37,721 nt of DNA from positions 1 through 37,721 of the forward strand of contig DASRSD010000071.1 in assembly GCA_035656635.1 (NCBI GenBank). The letters run 5' to 3'. Of this stretch, positions 7,807-16,362 are shown in pieces. The first letter of the stretch is position 1. Every line of letters starts with the position of its first letter. Under the pieces are notes generated by a model, which had not been told where the DNA came from, made no database searches, and saw only the letters and a list, made by a program, of their open reading frames with translations. The position numbers and the translations under genes were made by a program. This DNA comes from Pirellulales bacterium. GTDB taxonomy: Bacteria > Planctomycetota > Planctomycetia > Pirellulales > JADZDJ01.

Positions 7807-9563
7807 AGGTTACGTTGATCACGCCCAGACTTCCGTGCATGGCCATTGCGTGATTTGCCATTGCCGAAAACGCTGTCGTGCTTTGTGCCATTGGAAAAAG
7901 CGCCCGTGGTGTCCGCATGGGCTTTGGCTTTTAAGTCCGCGGATGGGGAACCCGGAGCCGGCGGAGATTCCTCGATGGTCGAATGGTCGTGTGCGGTGCA
8001 CTCCACGCTCAACTTGATACCGAACACGCGCTTAAAAAGTTTGGTGCGGCGACGAGCCCCCCACAAATCGACTTCCGGATTGAAGTCGGCGTGAACCAAC
8101 AACTCCATTTGTTTTGCGCTGTGCGGACTGGGCTGGAGCGTAACATCTTTCACTTGCTGGCTGTGGCTGCGGTCTAATCCCCCGGCCAAACGCAAAATGG
8201 CCGCCAATTGTTCCACCCGCTGTTGATCATCAGGCGAAAGCTGCCGAAAATTCGCATGCTTTTGCTTGGGTCTCGCGCCACGGTGATAGCGGGCAATGTT
8301 GGCAATTAACTCCAACTCGCGCGGGCGGAAACCAGCCAGGCGGCTGTTCAAAATCAAATGATAACTGTGCTTATGGTGCTGATCGTAATTGATCAAGTAG
8401 CCCACATCTTGCAACCGCGCGGCCGCTTCCAATAGCGCGCGGTCATCCGGATTCAGTCGAAACCGTTCCGCCATTTGTTCGAAAATGCGGCCCGCCAGCC
8501 GTGCTACTTGCCGACCGTGCGCTAATTCGTATTCGCCGGTGCAGGCGGCGGCGAAACGGCTAATGGCTGCCTCGCGATCAGCCGGATTGGCGCTGGGCAC
8601 GCCCAGCGTGTTGTCAATCATCGTGAGCAGCAAGCCATCGCGCACTCCGCGGCTGTGCACTTGCAACAAGTTGACATTGAATCGCCGCATCAGCCGATCG
8701 ACCACGGCAATGCCGGCCACGATGATGTCGGCCCGATCGGGCGCTAACCCCGGCACTTGCCGACGGGCCTTCAACGGCATTTTCCGCAGCCGATCCAGCA
8801 TGTGGCTCACTTCGGCCCGGGACAGCAAGTAACCGCGGGTCGGCAATCCGACTTGCTTCCGCGAAGCCATCATCATTTCGGCCATGCTGGTGAAGGTGCC
8901 GCCGGACCCGATGAGCAAATGCGGCGCGAAGAATTCGCGTTGGGCTTGCTTTTTCAAGGTGCGGTCGATGCTTTCGACCATGTGCTCGTAATCTTCGCCA
9001 ACCATGCCGGGGCCGTTCCCATAAATTTCGGTCAGACGCACGGCGCCCAGCGAAGTGCTGGCAATGGATTCAATCACGTTGCCGCTGGCCAGTACAATTT
9101 CGGTGCTGCCGCCGCCAATATCGGCGACCACGACGTTTTTGCCAGTTAGATCAAACGCCCGTTGCACGCTGTAAAACGCCAGATGAGCTTCCAGATCGGA
9201 ACTGATGACTTCCACGTCGATGCCGACTTCGTCCTTCACCCGGCGGCAGAATTCCGGCCCGTTGACCGCCTCGCGCACGGCACAGGTGGCAATGGTTTTT
9301 AGCTCCGCAACTTGGTATCCGGCGGCAATTTGTTTGAAGCGCCGCAAGGCAGCCAGGGTCAGCTCCACGGCTTGCGGATCGAGCGTGCCGGTGGAACTGA
9401 GCGTGCGGCCTAACCGCGTGGGTTCGCGCTCTTCGTCCAAAATGCGGTAACTGCCGCCGCGCAACGGGTCGGCCACCATGAGCCGCACGCTGTTGGAGCC
9501 AATGTCGATCGCCGCCAGCCGATGGGCTAAATCGGTCGACAGGAAAATTTGCTTGTCATCCAT
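7797..9563 (-). CDS. ppx: Exopolyphosphatase / pppGpp phosphatase (Ppx/GppA) with HD domain
   Basis: The protein hydrolyses polyphosphate ends and/or the pppGpp gamma-phosphate. Its 588 residues show the ASKHA phosphate-binding loops AAIDIGSNSVRLMVAD (about 17-32) and VVVADIGGGSTEIVLA (about 144-159). Glu125 in ISSDLEAH sits where the catalytic Glu of the ISGxEEAR segment lies; the preceding Glu of the family is Leu here. The C-terminal half (about 340-500) is HD-domain-like, with ARLQDVGYLINYDQHHKHS and LILNSRLAGF. The last 80 residues are low-complexity, rich in Gly/Ser/Asn/Lys, and probably disordered. It is transcribed alone, opposite ribF. Whether it prefers polyphosphate or pppGpp cannot be decided. 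Confidence 0.93.
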   Translation of the reverse strand: MDDKQIFLSTDLAHRLAAIDIGSNSVRLMVADPLRGGSYRILDEEREPTRLGRTLSSTGTLDPQAVELTLAALRRFKQIAAGYQVAELKTIATCAVREAVNGPEFCRRVKDEVGIDVEVISSDLEAHLAFYSVQRAFDLTGKNVVVADIGGGSTEIVLASGNVIESIASTSLGAVRLTEIYGNGPGMVGEDYEHMVESIDRTLKKQAQREFFAPHLLIGSGGTFTSMAEMMMASRKQVGLPTRGYLLSRAEVSHMLDRLRKMPLKARRQVPGLAPDRADIIVAGIAVVDRLMRRFNVNLLQVHSRGVRDGLLLTMIDNTLGVPSANPADREAAISRFAAACTGEYELAHGRQVARLAGRIFEQMAERFRLNPDDRALLEAAARLQDVGYLINYDQHHKHSYHLILNSRLAGFRPRELELIANIARYHRGARPKQKHANFRQLSPDDQQRVEQLAAILRLAGGLDRSHSQQVKDVTLQPSPHSAKQMELLVHADFNPEVDLWGARRRTKLFKRVFGIKLSVECTAHDHSTIEESPPAPGSPSADLKAKAHADTTGAFSNGTKHDSVFGNGKSRNGHARKSGRDQRNLGR

Positions 9564-9741
9564 GCATGTTTTCCGGAAAGCGGGATGAAATTCGCAACAA
9601 CCCCACTATATTCTAGGATAACACAAAGCCAGCGGGCCGACGACGCGAGTTGAACGAGGCGAGAAAACTGCCAATAATTTGGGGCCGATTGGGTCGCTGG
9701 GAATGGTGGATTGTTATTTTTCATCTAGTGGGCGAAATTGC

Positions 9742-10689
9742 ATGAAGTTGTTGCGCGATTTGGTTTACGTGCCCGCTGCGGTCCGCGGCGGCGCCGTGGC
9801 CATTGGCAATTTTGACGGCGTGCACAAGGGGCATGCGCGCATTGTGGAACGCTTGCTCGCCGAGGCCCGCGAATGTGCCGGCCCGGTAGTCGTGTTCACT
9901 TTCGATCCGCACCCGGTGCGCCTATTGCGGCCGGAGCAAGCTCCACCGCCGCTGACGTGGACCGATCGCAAAGCGGAGTTATTGGCGGAACTCGGCATTC
10001 ACACCACGATTGCTTATCCCACCGATGAAGCGCTGTTGCAGCTTTCGCCCGAACAGTTTTTCCAATACATCGTTTGCGATAAGCTCCAAGCCCGTGCGAT
10101 GGTCGAGGGAACAAACTTTTTTTTCGGCCACCGTCGGGCCGGAAATATCGAAGTGTTGCGGCAACTGTGCGCAGGGCAGGGGATTCCACTGGAAGTGGTC
10201 GAGCCGGTGACGGTCGATGGCGCGCCGGTTTCCAGTTCTCGCGTGCGGCAATGCATTGCCGCTGGAAAAATTGACGAGGCCAATCGCATGCTGACGCGAC
10301 CGTATCGAATTCGCGGCATGGTCCGGCACGGAGCGGCGCGGGGAGCAAAAATCGGCTTTCCCACTGCCAATGTGGATGCCATCGATACGCTGCTCCCCGG
10401 CGTGGGCGTGTATGCCGGCCGGTGCGAAGCGGAAGGCCGGGCCTGGCCGGCGGCCATTAGCGTGGGTCCTAATCCCACGTTCGGCGAGCAAACCCTGAAG
10501 GTGGAGGTGCATTTGATCGGCTTTCACGATTCGCTGTACGGCCAGCCGTTGGAGGTTGACTTCCTGGCCCGTCTCCGCGACATTGTGCAGTTCGCTAGCG
10601 TGGAGGCGTTAAAAACCCAGCTGGCGCAAGATGTGACCGCAGCCGAAAAGTCATTCCAGCAAATCGAAAATGAGCAGCCCCGGGCGTGA
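9742..10689 (+). CDS. ribF: Bifunctional riboflavin kinase / FAD synthetase
   Basis: RibF converts riboflavin to FMN and FMN to FAD. The adenylyltransferase half opens with AVAIGNFDGVHKGHARIVERL (the GNFDGVHxGH nucleotide-binding loop), followed by VVFTFDPHPVRLLRP and the VSSSRVRQCIAAGKIDEANRML region. The flavokinase half carries GAARGAKIGFPTANVD, where GxPTAN binds ATP/Mg, then GVYAG, NPTFG and VEVHLI. I start at the ATG at 9742 (MKLLRDLVYVP, 315 residues, normal family length). The open frame reaches back to 9679, but those residues look non-coding. It lies 28 bases upstream of the DHH phosphoesterase and probably shares its transcript. Confidence 0.95.
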   Translation: MKLLRDLVYVPAAVRGGAVAIGNFDGVHKGHARIVERLLAEARECAGPVVVFTFDPHPVRLLRPEQAPPPLTWTDRKAELLAELGIHTTIAYPTDEALLQLSPEQFFQYIVCDKLQARAMVEGTNFFFGHRRAGNIEVLRQLCAGQGIPLEVVEPVTVDGAPVSSSRVRQCIAAGKIDEANRMLTRPYRIRGMVRHGAARGAKIGFPTANVDAIDTLLPGVGVYAGRCEAEGRAWPAAISVGPNPTFGEQTLKVEVHLIGFHDSLYGQPLEVDFLARLRDIVQFASVEALKTQLAQDVTAAEKSFQQIENEQPRA

Positions 10690-10717
10690 TTCGCCGCACC
10701 CTTATCGAGTATCCTGC

Positions 10718-11701
10718 ATGAGCATCAACTGGCCGCGGTTTGTAGAAGTCATTAAAGCACACGAGCGGTTTCTGCTGGTCAGCCATATTCGTCCCGATTG
10801 CGATGCCCTGGGGAGCGAATTGGGCATGGCTAGCATTCTCGATGCGCTGGGCAAACGCGTGCGGATTGTCAACGGGCAGGCCACCCCGCCGAATTACCGC
10901 TTCATCGATCCCCACCGGAGAATTCAAACCATCCACGTGGAGGTGCAGCCCGCCGATTTGAACGATGTGCAAGTTTTGATGATTTTGGATACCAGCGCCT
11001 GGGCGCAATTGGGGCCGATGTCCGACGTGGTGCGCGCGACCCCGGCCAAAAAAATCGTGCTCGATCATCACGTGAGCGCCGACGATTTGGGCGCCGAATT
11101 ATTCAAAAACACCGAAGCGGAAGCCACCGGCCGGTTGGTGTTGGAAGCGGCCCAACATTTGGGCGTGCGGCTGACGCCGGAAATTGCCACGCCCCTGTTT
11201 GCCGCGATTGCCACCGATACCGGTTGGTTTCGTTTTGCTTCGACCCGCGGCGATACTTTCCGCGCCGGCGGAGCACTGATCGATGCCGGCGCCAAACCCA
11301 CTGCCATTTTCAATGCGCTGTACGAGCAGGAAACATTGGCGCGGCTAAATTTAACAGGCCGTATTTTGACCGGCGCCAAAAGCGAACTCGACGGCCGCTT
11401 CATTTACACAGCGGTGCGGCAGGACGATTTCAAAGCCACGGGCGCCATTCCGTCCGATACCGAAGATATTATCAACATGACATTGAACGTGGCCGGCACG
11501 CAAATGGCCGTCATCCTTGTCGAGCAGCCCAGCGGCGATGCGAAAGTTAGCTTTCGGAGCCGATGCGCGGTCGATTGCAGCAAATTGGCGGAGCAATTCG
11601 GCGGCGGCGGACACAAAGCGGCGGCCGGGGCATTTGTGAAAGGACCTTTCGAGCAAGCCCAAGCGAAGGTGTTGGATGCCGTTCGCGCCGTGTTGAAGTA
11701 A
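10718..11701 (+). CDS. nrnA: DHH-family phosphoesterase, NrnA-like (nanoRNase / pAp phosphatase)
   Basis: NrnA-type enzymes degrade 2-5-nucleotide RNAs and dephosphorylate pAp. The 327-residue chain has the metal motifs in order: SHIRPDCDALGSELGM (DxD), MILDTSAW, LDHHVSADD (the DHH itself), ATDTGWFRF, and the DHHA1 substrate motif GGGGHKAAAGAFVKG near the C-terminus. Length and order fit the family. The ATG at 10718 is chosen; the frame opens earlier at 10670 inside ribF, but MSINWPRFVEVIKAH is the natural N-terminus. The link to ribF is probably co-transcription rather than a shared pathway. Cyclic-di-AMP phosphodiesterase activity is an alternative within the superfamily, but no GGDEF-like domain is present. 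Confidence 0.9.
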   Translation: MSINWPRFVEVIKAHERFLLVSHIRPDCDALGSELGMASILDALGKRVRIVNGQATPPNYRFIDPHRRIQTIHVEVQPADLNDVQVLMILDTSAWAQLGPMSDVVRATPAKKIVLDHHVSADDLGAELFKNTEAEATGRLVLEAAQHLGVRLTPEIATPLFAAIATDTGWFRFASTRGDTFRAGGALIDAGAKPTAIFNALYEQETLARLNLTGRILTGAKSELDGRFIYTAVRQDDFKATGAIPSDTEDIINMTLNVAGTQMAVILVEQPSGDAKVSFRSRCAVDCSKLAEQFGGGGHKAAAGAFVKGPFEQAQAKVLDAVRAVLK

Positions 11702-11911
11702 CCGCGCGCAGCACAGCTCCCGCAGCATTTTGCTAGCACGATCTCCAGTCTCTCGCAGCTTATCCCGGCGGCAAAGCAATGCTCTCTCGTCGGAAAAGTC
11801 TTCCGAACCGCTACAGTTTGCCATCGCATGTGTCGATTGGCTACTGGGCGAAGCTATTTCCCCGCGCAGCAGCCATGCGCGCTTCGCTCCGGTTTCAAAC
11901 TAACATCGATT

Positions 11912-12718
11912 ATGTGGTGTCAGCATTGCCAACAAGATGTGCCTGCCATTGCCACTGGCGATGCCGCCCGGTGTGCGCAATGCGGTCAGTTTCTCAAGCG
12001 CACCTGCCAGTCGATGCCCGAGGAATCTGACTTGGCGGAAGTAACGGTTTGGGAAGCGGGCCTGGCCGATGACCCCTCCAACGAAATCGTGATGGCCACT
12101 CCGGCAACCGCCCAATCCGCTGGCGTCCGGCGGCCCGCCTTCGAGGACGATTGGGAATTGACCGAGCAAATTCGCAGCCTGCAACACCGTTTGAATTTGC
12201 CTGTCGTACCCAGCGGCACGAAACAGCAATTAACTGCACAATCCGATGGTTTGGCGACGCAGACGGCCACACCGGCGCGTCACTATACGCCCATCGCAGC
12301 CGGCCAAGGGACAGCAACGGCACGGTCGATTGTCGCCTGGGGGCTGATGTCACTGGGATTAATGTGCTTCGTTTGCGGCGGCGTGCTGCTGGCCTGGTCG
12401 TTCCTAGGCCACCGCAACGATTTGTGGAATCTCGGCATGCCGCTGACACTGGCGGGCCAATTTGGATTGCTGCTGGGTCTGGTGTTCCAATTGGACCATC
12501 TATGGCACGCCAACCGCCGCACGACCGAAACGCTGGAAAACGTCGACCGCCAGCTCCACGAAATCAATCACAATGCCACGATGCTGCGCACTTCGCACGG
12601 CACCCCCGGTCAATCGTTCTATGCCCACCTGGCGGAGGGCGCTCATCCACACTTGTTGCTGACCGATTTGAAAGGGCAACTCGATCTGCTGGCGAACAAA
12701 CTTTCGCAGCAGCGCTGA
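11912..12718 (+). CDS. Zinc-ribbon membrane protein of unknown function
   Basis: No known family is recognised. The 268-residue protein starts MWCQHCQQDVPAIATGDAAR and continues CAQCGQF, so Cys3/Cys6 and Cys21/Cys24 form a compact zinc ribbon. A variable, Ala/Thr/Gln-rich linker follows (about 30-135). Two transmembrane helices lie at about 139-162 (IVAWGLMSLGLMCFVCGGVLL) and 174-195 (LGMPLTLAGQFGLLLGLVF). A charged coiled-coil-like tail closes the protein. The ribbon and tail would face the same side of the membrane. The frame opens at 11828, but the ATG at 11912 puts the ribbon at the N-terminus, as is usual for such proteins. It follows nrnA by 210 bases in which nothing is seen. Confidence 0.75.
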   Translation: MWCQHCQQDVPAIATGDAARCAQCGQFLKRTCQSMPEESDLAEVTVWEAGLADDPSNEIVMATPATAQSAGVRRPAFEDDWELTEQIRSLQHRLNLPVVPSGTKQQLTAQSDGLATQTATPARHYTPIAAGQGTATARSIVAWGLMSLGLMCFVCGGVLLAWSFLGHRNDLWNLGMPLTLAGQFGLLLGLVFQLDHLWHANRRTTETLENVDRQLHEINHNATMLRTSHGTPGQSFYAHLAEGAHPHLLLTDLKGQLDLLANKLSQQR

Positions 12719-12760
12719 GGTACGTCGTCGCCAGAATTCCGCCGCCTCTCTCTCAACCAT

Positions 12761-13582
12761 TCAGTCCATGCTCGCCAAGCCAAGCACTTTGCGCAGCGCT
12801 GTCACGCCAACTTCGCCGAATTGTCGCGGCGGAATTTGCCAAATGGCCGAGTTCAAGAGCTCCACCGAGACACAGCCGCGATAATCAATTTCTCGCAGCC
12901 GCTCCACAATGGCCGCTAGGGGAAAATCGCCGTCGCCCGGCAATATCCGATCACCATCGGCGGCAAATTCGCGCGGCTGGCCAATCAAGTCGCACAACTG
13001 TACGTGGAATAAATTGTCCGCGTTCAAATACGCCAAATCGGCTTCCTTGCTTGGGCCGGTGAAGAAATGAAATACATCCAGACACAGCCCCAGGTTGGAG
13101 CTGCCGATTGTCTCCACTAGCGCCGCGGCCGATTGTAAATTGTTGGGATACGTCGCTTTCGCTTGAAATTCCAGCGCCAGCCGCACACCATGCTCGCCCG
13201 CTTTGGCAGCCGCCTGAGTCAACGATCCTTGCAGCCGCCCAAAACTCTGCTCATCGAGCGGGCCGGCCACATCTCCGGCAATGACTAACGTTTTAATTCC
13301 AAGTGAACGACATAATTCCAAGCGCCGCTCAAAATGGTTCCAGTGCTCACGGCGTGCATCTCCTTGGGAAACAAGCAGCCCGCCTTGGAAACTGGCGACC
13401 GGCGCGGTGACTTCGTGCTGTTGGAGCAGCCGCCGCACATCGTCCAGGCTGTGCGATTGAAGATAGGTTTCCAACTTCGTCAGCCAAACTTCAATCGCTT
13501 GGCAATGTCCCGCCGCGTAATCCTCGACATCTTTTTCAAACGGCGAAGGGAGCGAGCAAACCTGGCTAATCGCGGGAAGCAT
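12761..13582 (-). CDS. Sugar-phosphate isomerase/epimerase-like TIM barrel (AP endonuclease 2 superfamily)
   Basis: The 273 residues follow the xylose-isomerase-like TIM-barrel pattern. Metal-ligand strands can be seen as RLALEFQAKA (Glu), LGLCLDVFHFFTG (Asp and His), LFHVQLCD (His and Asp) and CVSVELLNS (Glu). Early strands read AIEVWLTKLE and VASFQGGLL. Substrates of such enzymes range from sugars to inosose and hydroxypyruvate, so the reaction cannot be named. It is the last gene of a minus-strand group after glyQS, but a 194-base gap with a palindromic element separates them. It converges on the zinc-ribbon gene with 42 bases between. Confidence 0.85.
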   Translation of the reverse strand: MLPAISQVCSLPSPFEKDVEDYAAGHCQAIEVWLTKLETYLQSHSLDDVRRLLQQHEVTAPVASFQGGLLVSQGDARREHWNHFERRLELCRSLGIKTLVIAGDVAGPLDEQSFGRLQGSLTQAAAKAGEHGVRLALEFQAKATYPNNLQSAAALVETIGSSNLGLCLDVFHFFTGPSKEADLAYLNADNLFHVQLCDLIGQPREFAADGDRILPGDGDFPLAAIVERLREIDYRGCVSVELLNSAIWQIPPRQFGEVGVTALRKVLGLASMD

Positions 13583-13602
13583 GCGTTTAATAGCAGAAAA
13601 TT

Positions 13603-13768
13603 ACCACGGAGACACAGAGGACACGGAGCGACAATTTTTATAAGGATGGGCAAGAAAGTCTATCGAACAATTTGCTCTTTCAAACCTGTGCTGCTTCATA
13701 AATTCCTGAATTCTTGGTTTCCTTATATATTTTTCTGCCCTCTCTGTGCCTCTCCGTGTCTCCGTGGT
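13603..13768. repeat. Interspersed palindromic element with CCACGGAGACAC ends
   Basis: ACCACGGAGACAC (13603-13615) is matched exactly inverted by GTGTCTCCGTGGT (13756-13768). Both arms continue imperfectly inwards with ACAGAGG/ACACGGAG-type words. The 140-base centre is AT-rich and codes for nothing I recognise. Such arms recur in intergenic DNA of planctomycetes and other bacteria; only this copy is in the window. It could be a non-autonomous mobile element or a REP-like repeat. Confidence 0.6.
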
Positions 13769-13776
13769 GAGTTATA

Positions 13777-15231
13777 TCAACCAATTCGCTTGCAGATATC
13801 GTCCACTACGTCGTCCATTTTAATGCGCTGCTGCTCCAAGGAATCGCGGTCACGCACGGTGACGGTTTTATCTTGCAGCGATTGGCCATCGACGGTAATG
13901 CAAAACGGCGTGCCGGCCTCGTCCTGGCGACGGTAGCGGCGGCCGATGGCCCCTTTTTCGTCGTAGTACACGTTCATTTGCTGCTTCAGCGCCCGATAAA
14001 TTTCCTGGGCCATTTCCGGCATGCCGTCTTTTTTCACCAGCGGAAACACGGCCGCCTTCAGCGGCGCCAATTTGGGATGCAGCTTCAGCACCACACGGGT
14101 TTGCATTTCCCCTTTTTCGTCGGGCGCCTGATCTTCGTGATACGCTTCGCACAAGAAGGCCAAGGTGGCGCGATCGGCACCGGCCGCGGGCTCAATGACG
14201 TGCGGAATGTAGCGTTCTTTTTTCATGTCGTCGAAGTAGCTCAAATCTTTCCCGCTGCCTCGGTAGCGCGGCTTGCCATCGGGCCCTTTTTCCAATTCCA
14301 GCGGACGAGTTTTCGGATCGAGCTTGCCTTCCATGTGGCTGCGCAAATCGAAATCGCCACGGTGGGCAATGCCCTCCAGCTCGCCATATTCGCCCGCCGC
14401 CAAAAACGGAAAGGCATATTCAATGTCGGAAGTACCGCACGAATAGTGGCTCAGTTCGTCCGCGCCATGCTCGCGCAATTGCAGCCGGGTGCTCGACAGG
14501 CCCAGCCCGGTGTACCACTTCATCCGTCGATCGCGCCAATAGGTATACCACTGCGGCGATTGGCTGGGGTGGCAGAAAAACTCCATTTCCATTTGCTCGA
14601 ACTCGCGGCTGCGGAACGTGAAGTTGCGGGGCGTAATTTCGTTGCGAAAGCTTTTGCCCATTTGCGCAATGCCGAACGGCACTTTGACGCGGCTGGAGTC
14701 GCACACGTTTTTGAAATTGACGAACATGCCTTGCGCGGTTTCGGGCCGCAGGTACGCTGCATCTTCTTCCCCGCCCAGCGCGCCGATGATCGTTTTGAAC
14801 ATTAAATTGAAATCGCGCGGGGCGGTCAGTTGGCACTTTTCAAACTCGCCGGGATGTTTGCTGGGCTTCAGCGGACACTGGCTGGTGGGAATGTGATCGA
14901 TGCGAAACCGGCCCTTGCACCCGTCGGTGCGGCAATCGACCATTTTGTCCACGAATAAATCATAATGGCCGGAGCACTTCCAGACTTGCGGGTGCATGAT
15001 GATGGAGCAATCCAGCCCGACCATTTCGTAGGCTTCGGGGGCTCCTGGCGGCACGGCAATGTCATCGTGGCCGGTAACCATTTCGCGCCACCAGGCCTCT
15101 TTGACGTTGCGTTTGAGCTCCACGCCCAGCGGGCCGTAATCCCAAAAGCCGTTGAGGCCGCCGTAAATTTCGCTGCTTTGAAAAATAAAGCCCCGCCGTT
15201 TACACAGCGAGACCAGTTTGTCCATATCCAT
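13777..15231 (-). CDS. glyQS: Glycyl-tRNA synthetase, single-chain alpha2 type
   Basis: Charges tRNA-Gly with glycine. The 484 residues match the dimeric archaeal/eukaryal-style class II enzyme found in many bacteria, not the alpha/beta (GlyQ + GlyS) form. Visible are the N-terminal KRRGFIFQSSEIYGG, motif 1 region GFWDYGPLGVELKRN, motif 2 SFRNEITPRNFTFRSREFEQ, motif 3-proximal GIAHRGDFDLRSH, and the anticodon-binding domain from about 380 (KLHPKLAPLKAAVFPL and VTVRDRDSLEQQRI). VIEPAAGADRATLAFL carries the class II motif 3. ATG at 15231 gives a normal length. It lies 97 bases downstream of the ComB-like gene on the same strand. Confidence 0.97.
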   Translation of the reverse strand: MDMDKLVSLCKRRGFIFQSSEIYGGLNGFWDYGPLGVELKRNVKEAWWREMVTGHDDIAVPPGAPEAYEMVGLDCSIIMHPQVWKCSGHYDLFVDKMVDCRTDGCKGRFRIDHIPTSQCPLKPSKHPGEFEKCQLTAPRDFNLMFKTIIGALGGEEDAAYLRPETAQGMFVNFKNVCDSSRVKVPFGIAQMGKSFRNEITPRNFTFRSREFEQMEMEFFCHPSQSPQWYTYWRDRRMKWYTGLGLSSTRLQLREHGADELSHYSCGTSDIEYAFPFLAAGEYGELEGIAHRGDFDLRSHMEGKLDPKTRPLELEKGPDGKPRYRGSGKDLSYFDDMKKERYIPHVIEPAAGADRATLAFLCEAYHEDQAPDEKGEMQTRVVLKLHPKLAPLKAAVFPLVKKDGMPEMAQEIYRALKQQMNVYYDEKGAIGRRYRRQDEAGTPFCITVDGQSLQDKTVTVRDRDSLEQQRIKMDDVVDDICKRIG

Positions 15232-15328
15232 GGGCGAAAGAAGGGGTTCAGGGTTCAGCAGTCAAACGTCATTAGCCGCGGTGTCGACGCCGCACTTTAC
15301 GGCTTAGCAATTCCACGGCAGCATATCG

Positions 15329-16195
15329 TTATGACGGCGACCTGACAATGCGCCACCCGTCAGGATCGAATACCGGCACAAAATCGTAGCGATCGACTTG
15401 CGCCGCATCGGCAATATCGCGCGCCAGCCCAACGCCGAGGAGATTGCTCCCGCCCTGAGTTTCTTTGAGCACTTCAACCAGGCGTTGGTTCGCGCGGCGG
15501 TCGGGGGGACGAACCTTTCCCATGGCCTGGCGCCACACATCGCGGGCGATGCGGGCTTCGTCGTTCAGGGCCTCTTCCTCGACAATTCGGCCGGCCAGTT
15601 GTTCGACCAGCGATCCAGCAAACAGCACGTCTTCCCGCGTGATTCGGCCACGGGTGCCCGCGCACAGCAAGTGCATGGGCAAATCGCCGGTCAGTTCATT
15701 CAGCACCGCGGAAAAATTCACGAAGGAGCCAATCAACACGCGCCGCGAAGTGCTGCACGCCACCAGCGCCTGCGTGCCGTTGGTGGTCGTGAACACGATG
15801 GTTCGGCCGGCAACCACTTGCGGCGTATATTCGCAGGGAGAATTGCCCAAATCGAAACCGTCGATGGGTAATCCACCCCGTTCGCCTCCCAGCAACGGTT
15901 CGGATTTCGCACTGTGAATGGCTGGCGCTACCGTGGTTGCAGTGGCGCCGCTGAGTTCTGCTGCCGCGGCCACCAGCGCTTTGGCCGAGGCCTGGCGATG
16001 CCGACCCAATTCCGCAGCTTTGTGCCGCGCTTGCTCCACTTCGGCACAGGCAATCACTTCGCGCGCGCCGGCAGCCAAAGCCGTCGTGATGGTAGTCGTG
16101 GCGCGCAACACATCAATCACCACCACGACACCGGCGGCCAACTCCTCAGGAGTTGTCAGGGCCGGCAGAAAGTGAACGGATAAAGTGCTATACAT
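15329..16195 (-). CDS. comB: 2-phosphosulfolactate phosphatase-like protein (ComB)
   Basis: ComB releases phosphate from 2-phosphosulfolactate in archaeal coenzyme M synthesis; bacterial members are common and their real substrate is often unknown. Family segments are VVVIDVLRATTTI, GERGGLPIDGFDLGNSPCEY, IVFTTTNGTQAL and LLCAGTRGRITREDVLFAG. The product from the ATG at 16195 is 288 residues, longer than the usual 240, partly because of an Ala/Thr-rich stretch of some 35 residues before LLGGERGG. The frame opens at 16348, but that would run into the divergent methyltransferase gene, so the internal ATG (MYSTLSVHFLPA) is preferred. The neighbouring gene is glyQS. No coenzyme M genes accompany it. 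Confidence 0.85.
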   Translation of the reverse strand: MYSTLSVHFLPALTTPEELAAGVVVVIDVLRATTTITTALAAGAREVIACAEVEQARHKAAELGRHRQASAKALVAAAAELSGATATTVAPAIHSAKSEPLLGGERGGLPIDGFDLGNSPCEYTPQVVAGRTIVFTTTNGTQALVACSTSRRVLIGSFVNFSAVLNELTGDLPMHLLCAGTRGRITREDVLFAGSLVEQLAGRIVEEEALNDEARIARDVWRQAMGKVRPPDRRANQRLVEVLKETQGGSNLLGVGLARDIADAAQVDRYDFVPVFDPDGWRIVRSPS

Positions 16196-16362
16196 GGTCT
16201 CTGGTGGCTGGTGGTCTTGGGGATGGTCGTCTGGGATGGCGGCTGGTGCGAGCCCAATTTGCCATCTGACGGGAAAGCGGCAATCGCCATACAATCTTAT
16301 TGAATCATACGGCATGGTTCGATGGCCGGGGGAGCGGGAATAACTCAAAATCGAAAATTGCC

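Noticed and set aside
13873-14805. A 310-codon open frame opposite glyQS
   Set aside because: It lies wholly antisense to a gene with clear catalytic motifs, and its composition (runs of Phe, His, Gln, Val) is what the complement of a codon-biased gene gives.
16259-16295. TTGCCA and TACAAT before menG as a promoter
   Set aside because: Each box matches five of six positions, but they are 25 bases apart, too far for a normal sigma-70 promoter.
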